Part shown: in pieces, positions 63,696 to 64,000 of the stretch
How positions within the stretch are numbered: position 1 is the stretch's first letter
How the letters are laid out: each line of letters opens with the position of its first letter
NCBI RefSeq assembly: GCF_902459695.1
Contig: NZ_CABPRZ010000010.1
Coordinates: 62,001 to 126,000 of the forward strand
Direction of reading: 5' to 3'
Length of the DNA stretch: 64,000 nt
From: Pandoraea terrae
Lineage (GTDB): Bacteria > Pseudomonadota > Gammaproteobacteria > Burkholderiales > Burkholderiaceae
Notes under the pieces: generated by a model
Seen by the model: the letters and a program-made list of their open reading frames with translations, nothing else
Database searches by the model: none
What the model was told of the DNA's origin: nothing
Made by a program: the position numbers and the translations under genes

Positions 63696-63761
63696 GCTTT
63701 GTATTTCCTGAATTATCGTGCGCCGGCGGCTTTGCCCGGTGCAATGACACCTGGAGCCGTC

Positions 63762-64000
63762 ATGACCCAGTCGTTCCAAGATGACCGACATCTGGTCGAA
63801 ACCCGCATCGATGGCGAAACCGTCTACGACGGGGCGTTCCTGACCATCAAGCGCGATCGGGTGCGCCTGCCCGACGGCAAGGAGGCCACGCGCGAATACA
63901 CCACGCACCCCGGCGCGGTCATGGTCATTCCGCTATTCGATGACGGCCGCGTGCTCATGGAGCGCCAATACCGCTACCCGCTGGCGCGCGTGATGAACGA
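63762..64000 (+). CDS. NUDIX hydrolase, ADP-ribose pyrophosphatase type (partial)
   Basis: The first 79 codons of a NUDIX protein (DGAFLTIKRDRVRLPDGKEA, then HPGAVMVIPLFDDGRVLMERQYRYP). The pattern fits ADP-ribose pyrophosphatases; the NUDIX box itself lies beyond the right edge. GGAG precedes the ATG; an in-frame ATG six codons earlier is possible. DUF2818 followed by NUDIX after nuo is the usual order in the family. Confidence 0.8.
   Translation, partial: MTQSFQDDRHLVETRIDGETVYDGAFLTIKRDRVRLPDGKEATREYTTHPGAVMVIPLFDDGRVLMERQYRYPLARVMN

Overview
The window is a continuous stretch of a high-GC beta-proteobacterial chromosome. The family is probably Burkholderiaceae; Pandoraea is my best guess at genus, inferred from memory of gene order and protein sequence rather than from any search. 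Supporting signs are a separate nuoC and nuoD, a DUF2818 gene directly after nuoN, the recJ/prfB and eno/ftsB neighbourhoods, and protein sequences close to Burkholderia and Pandoraea housekeeping enzymes. Most of the window is core genome, with three accessory-looking patches.

Layout. 1-23 holds the first codons of prfB (minus strand). 129-3843 is a 3.7-kb block that looks inserted at the 3' end of recJ. It is bounded by a 25-bp direct repeat derived from the last codons of recJ and carries a diiron-type oxygenase-like gene, a DUF1127 gene, a LysR regulator and a YbfB-type transporter. 3809-8669 holds recJ, a conserved RpfE-like gene, lolC and lolD. 8806-15843 holds tatD, comEC, a hydrolase, pyrG and kdsA. 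16147-20940 holds eno, ftsB, a lipoprotein, hslO, a gamma-carbonic-anhydrase-like gene and a DUF455 gene. 21016-28882 holds a hydrolase, an RNase AM-like PHP gene, yciO, an M50 protease, trpS, a methyltransferase, dapA, bamC and an MBL hydrolase. 28971-35076 holds an Ala-rich lipoprotein, roxA (ycfD), slyD, a degenerate phosphoesterase and mutS. 35402-43388 is a signalling and catabolic patch: a diguanylate cyclase, a histidine kinase/response regulator pair, and a three-gene unit of gamma-glutamyltransferase-like, amidohydrolase and DUF1097 genes. 43389-45255 is nearly gene-free. It contains 38-bp tandem repeats, a pair of 303-bp inverted repeats about 96% identical, one orphan 92-aa ORF with a structured leader, and an 8-bp microsatellite. 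45256-64000 holds a DUF1653 gene, a quinone oxidoreductase gene, tpiA, secG, tRNA-Leu(GAG), the complete nuoA-N operon, a DUF2818 gene and the start of a NUDIX gene.

How the genes work together. The nuo operon encodes all fourteen subunits of respiratory complex I. tpiA and eno are glycolytic; pyrG and kdsA supply CTP and KDO for lipopolysaccharide; lolCD and bamC serve outer-membrane biogenesis; recJ and mutS serve DNA repair. The most unusual material is the recJ-end insertion, the inverted-repeat locus at 43.5-45.2 kb, and a short relic of a GcvT-type oxidoreductase gene near 35.15 kb.
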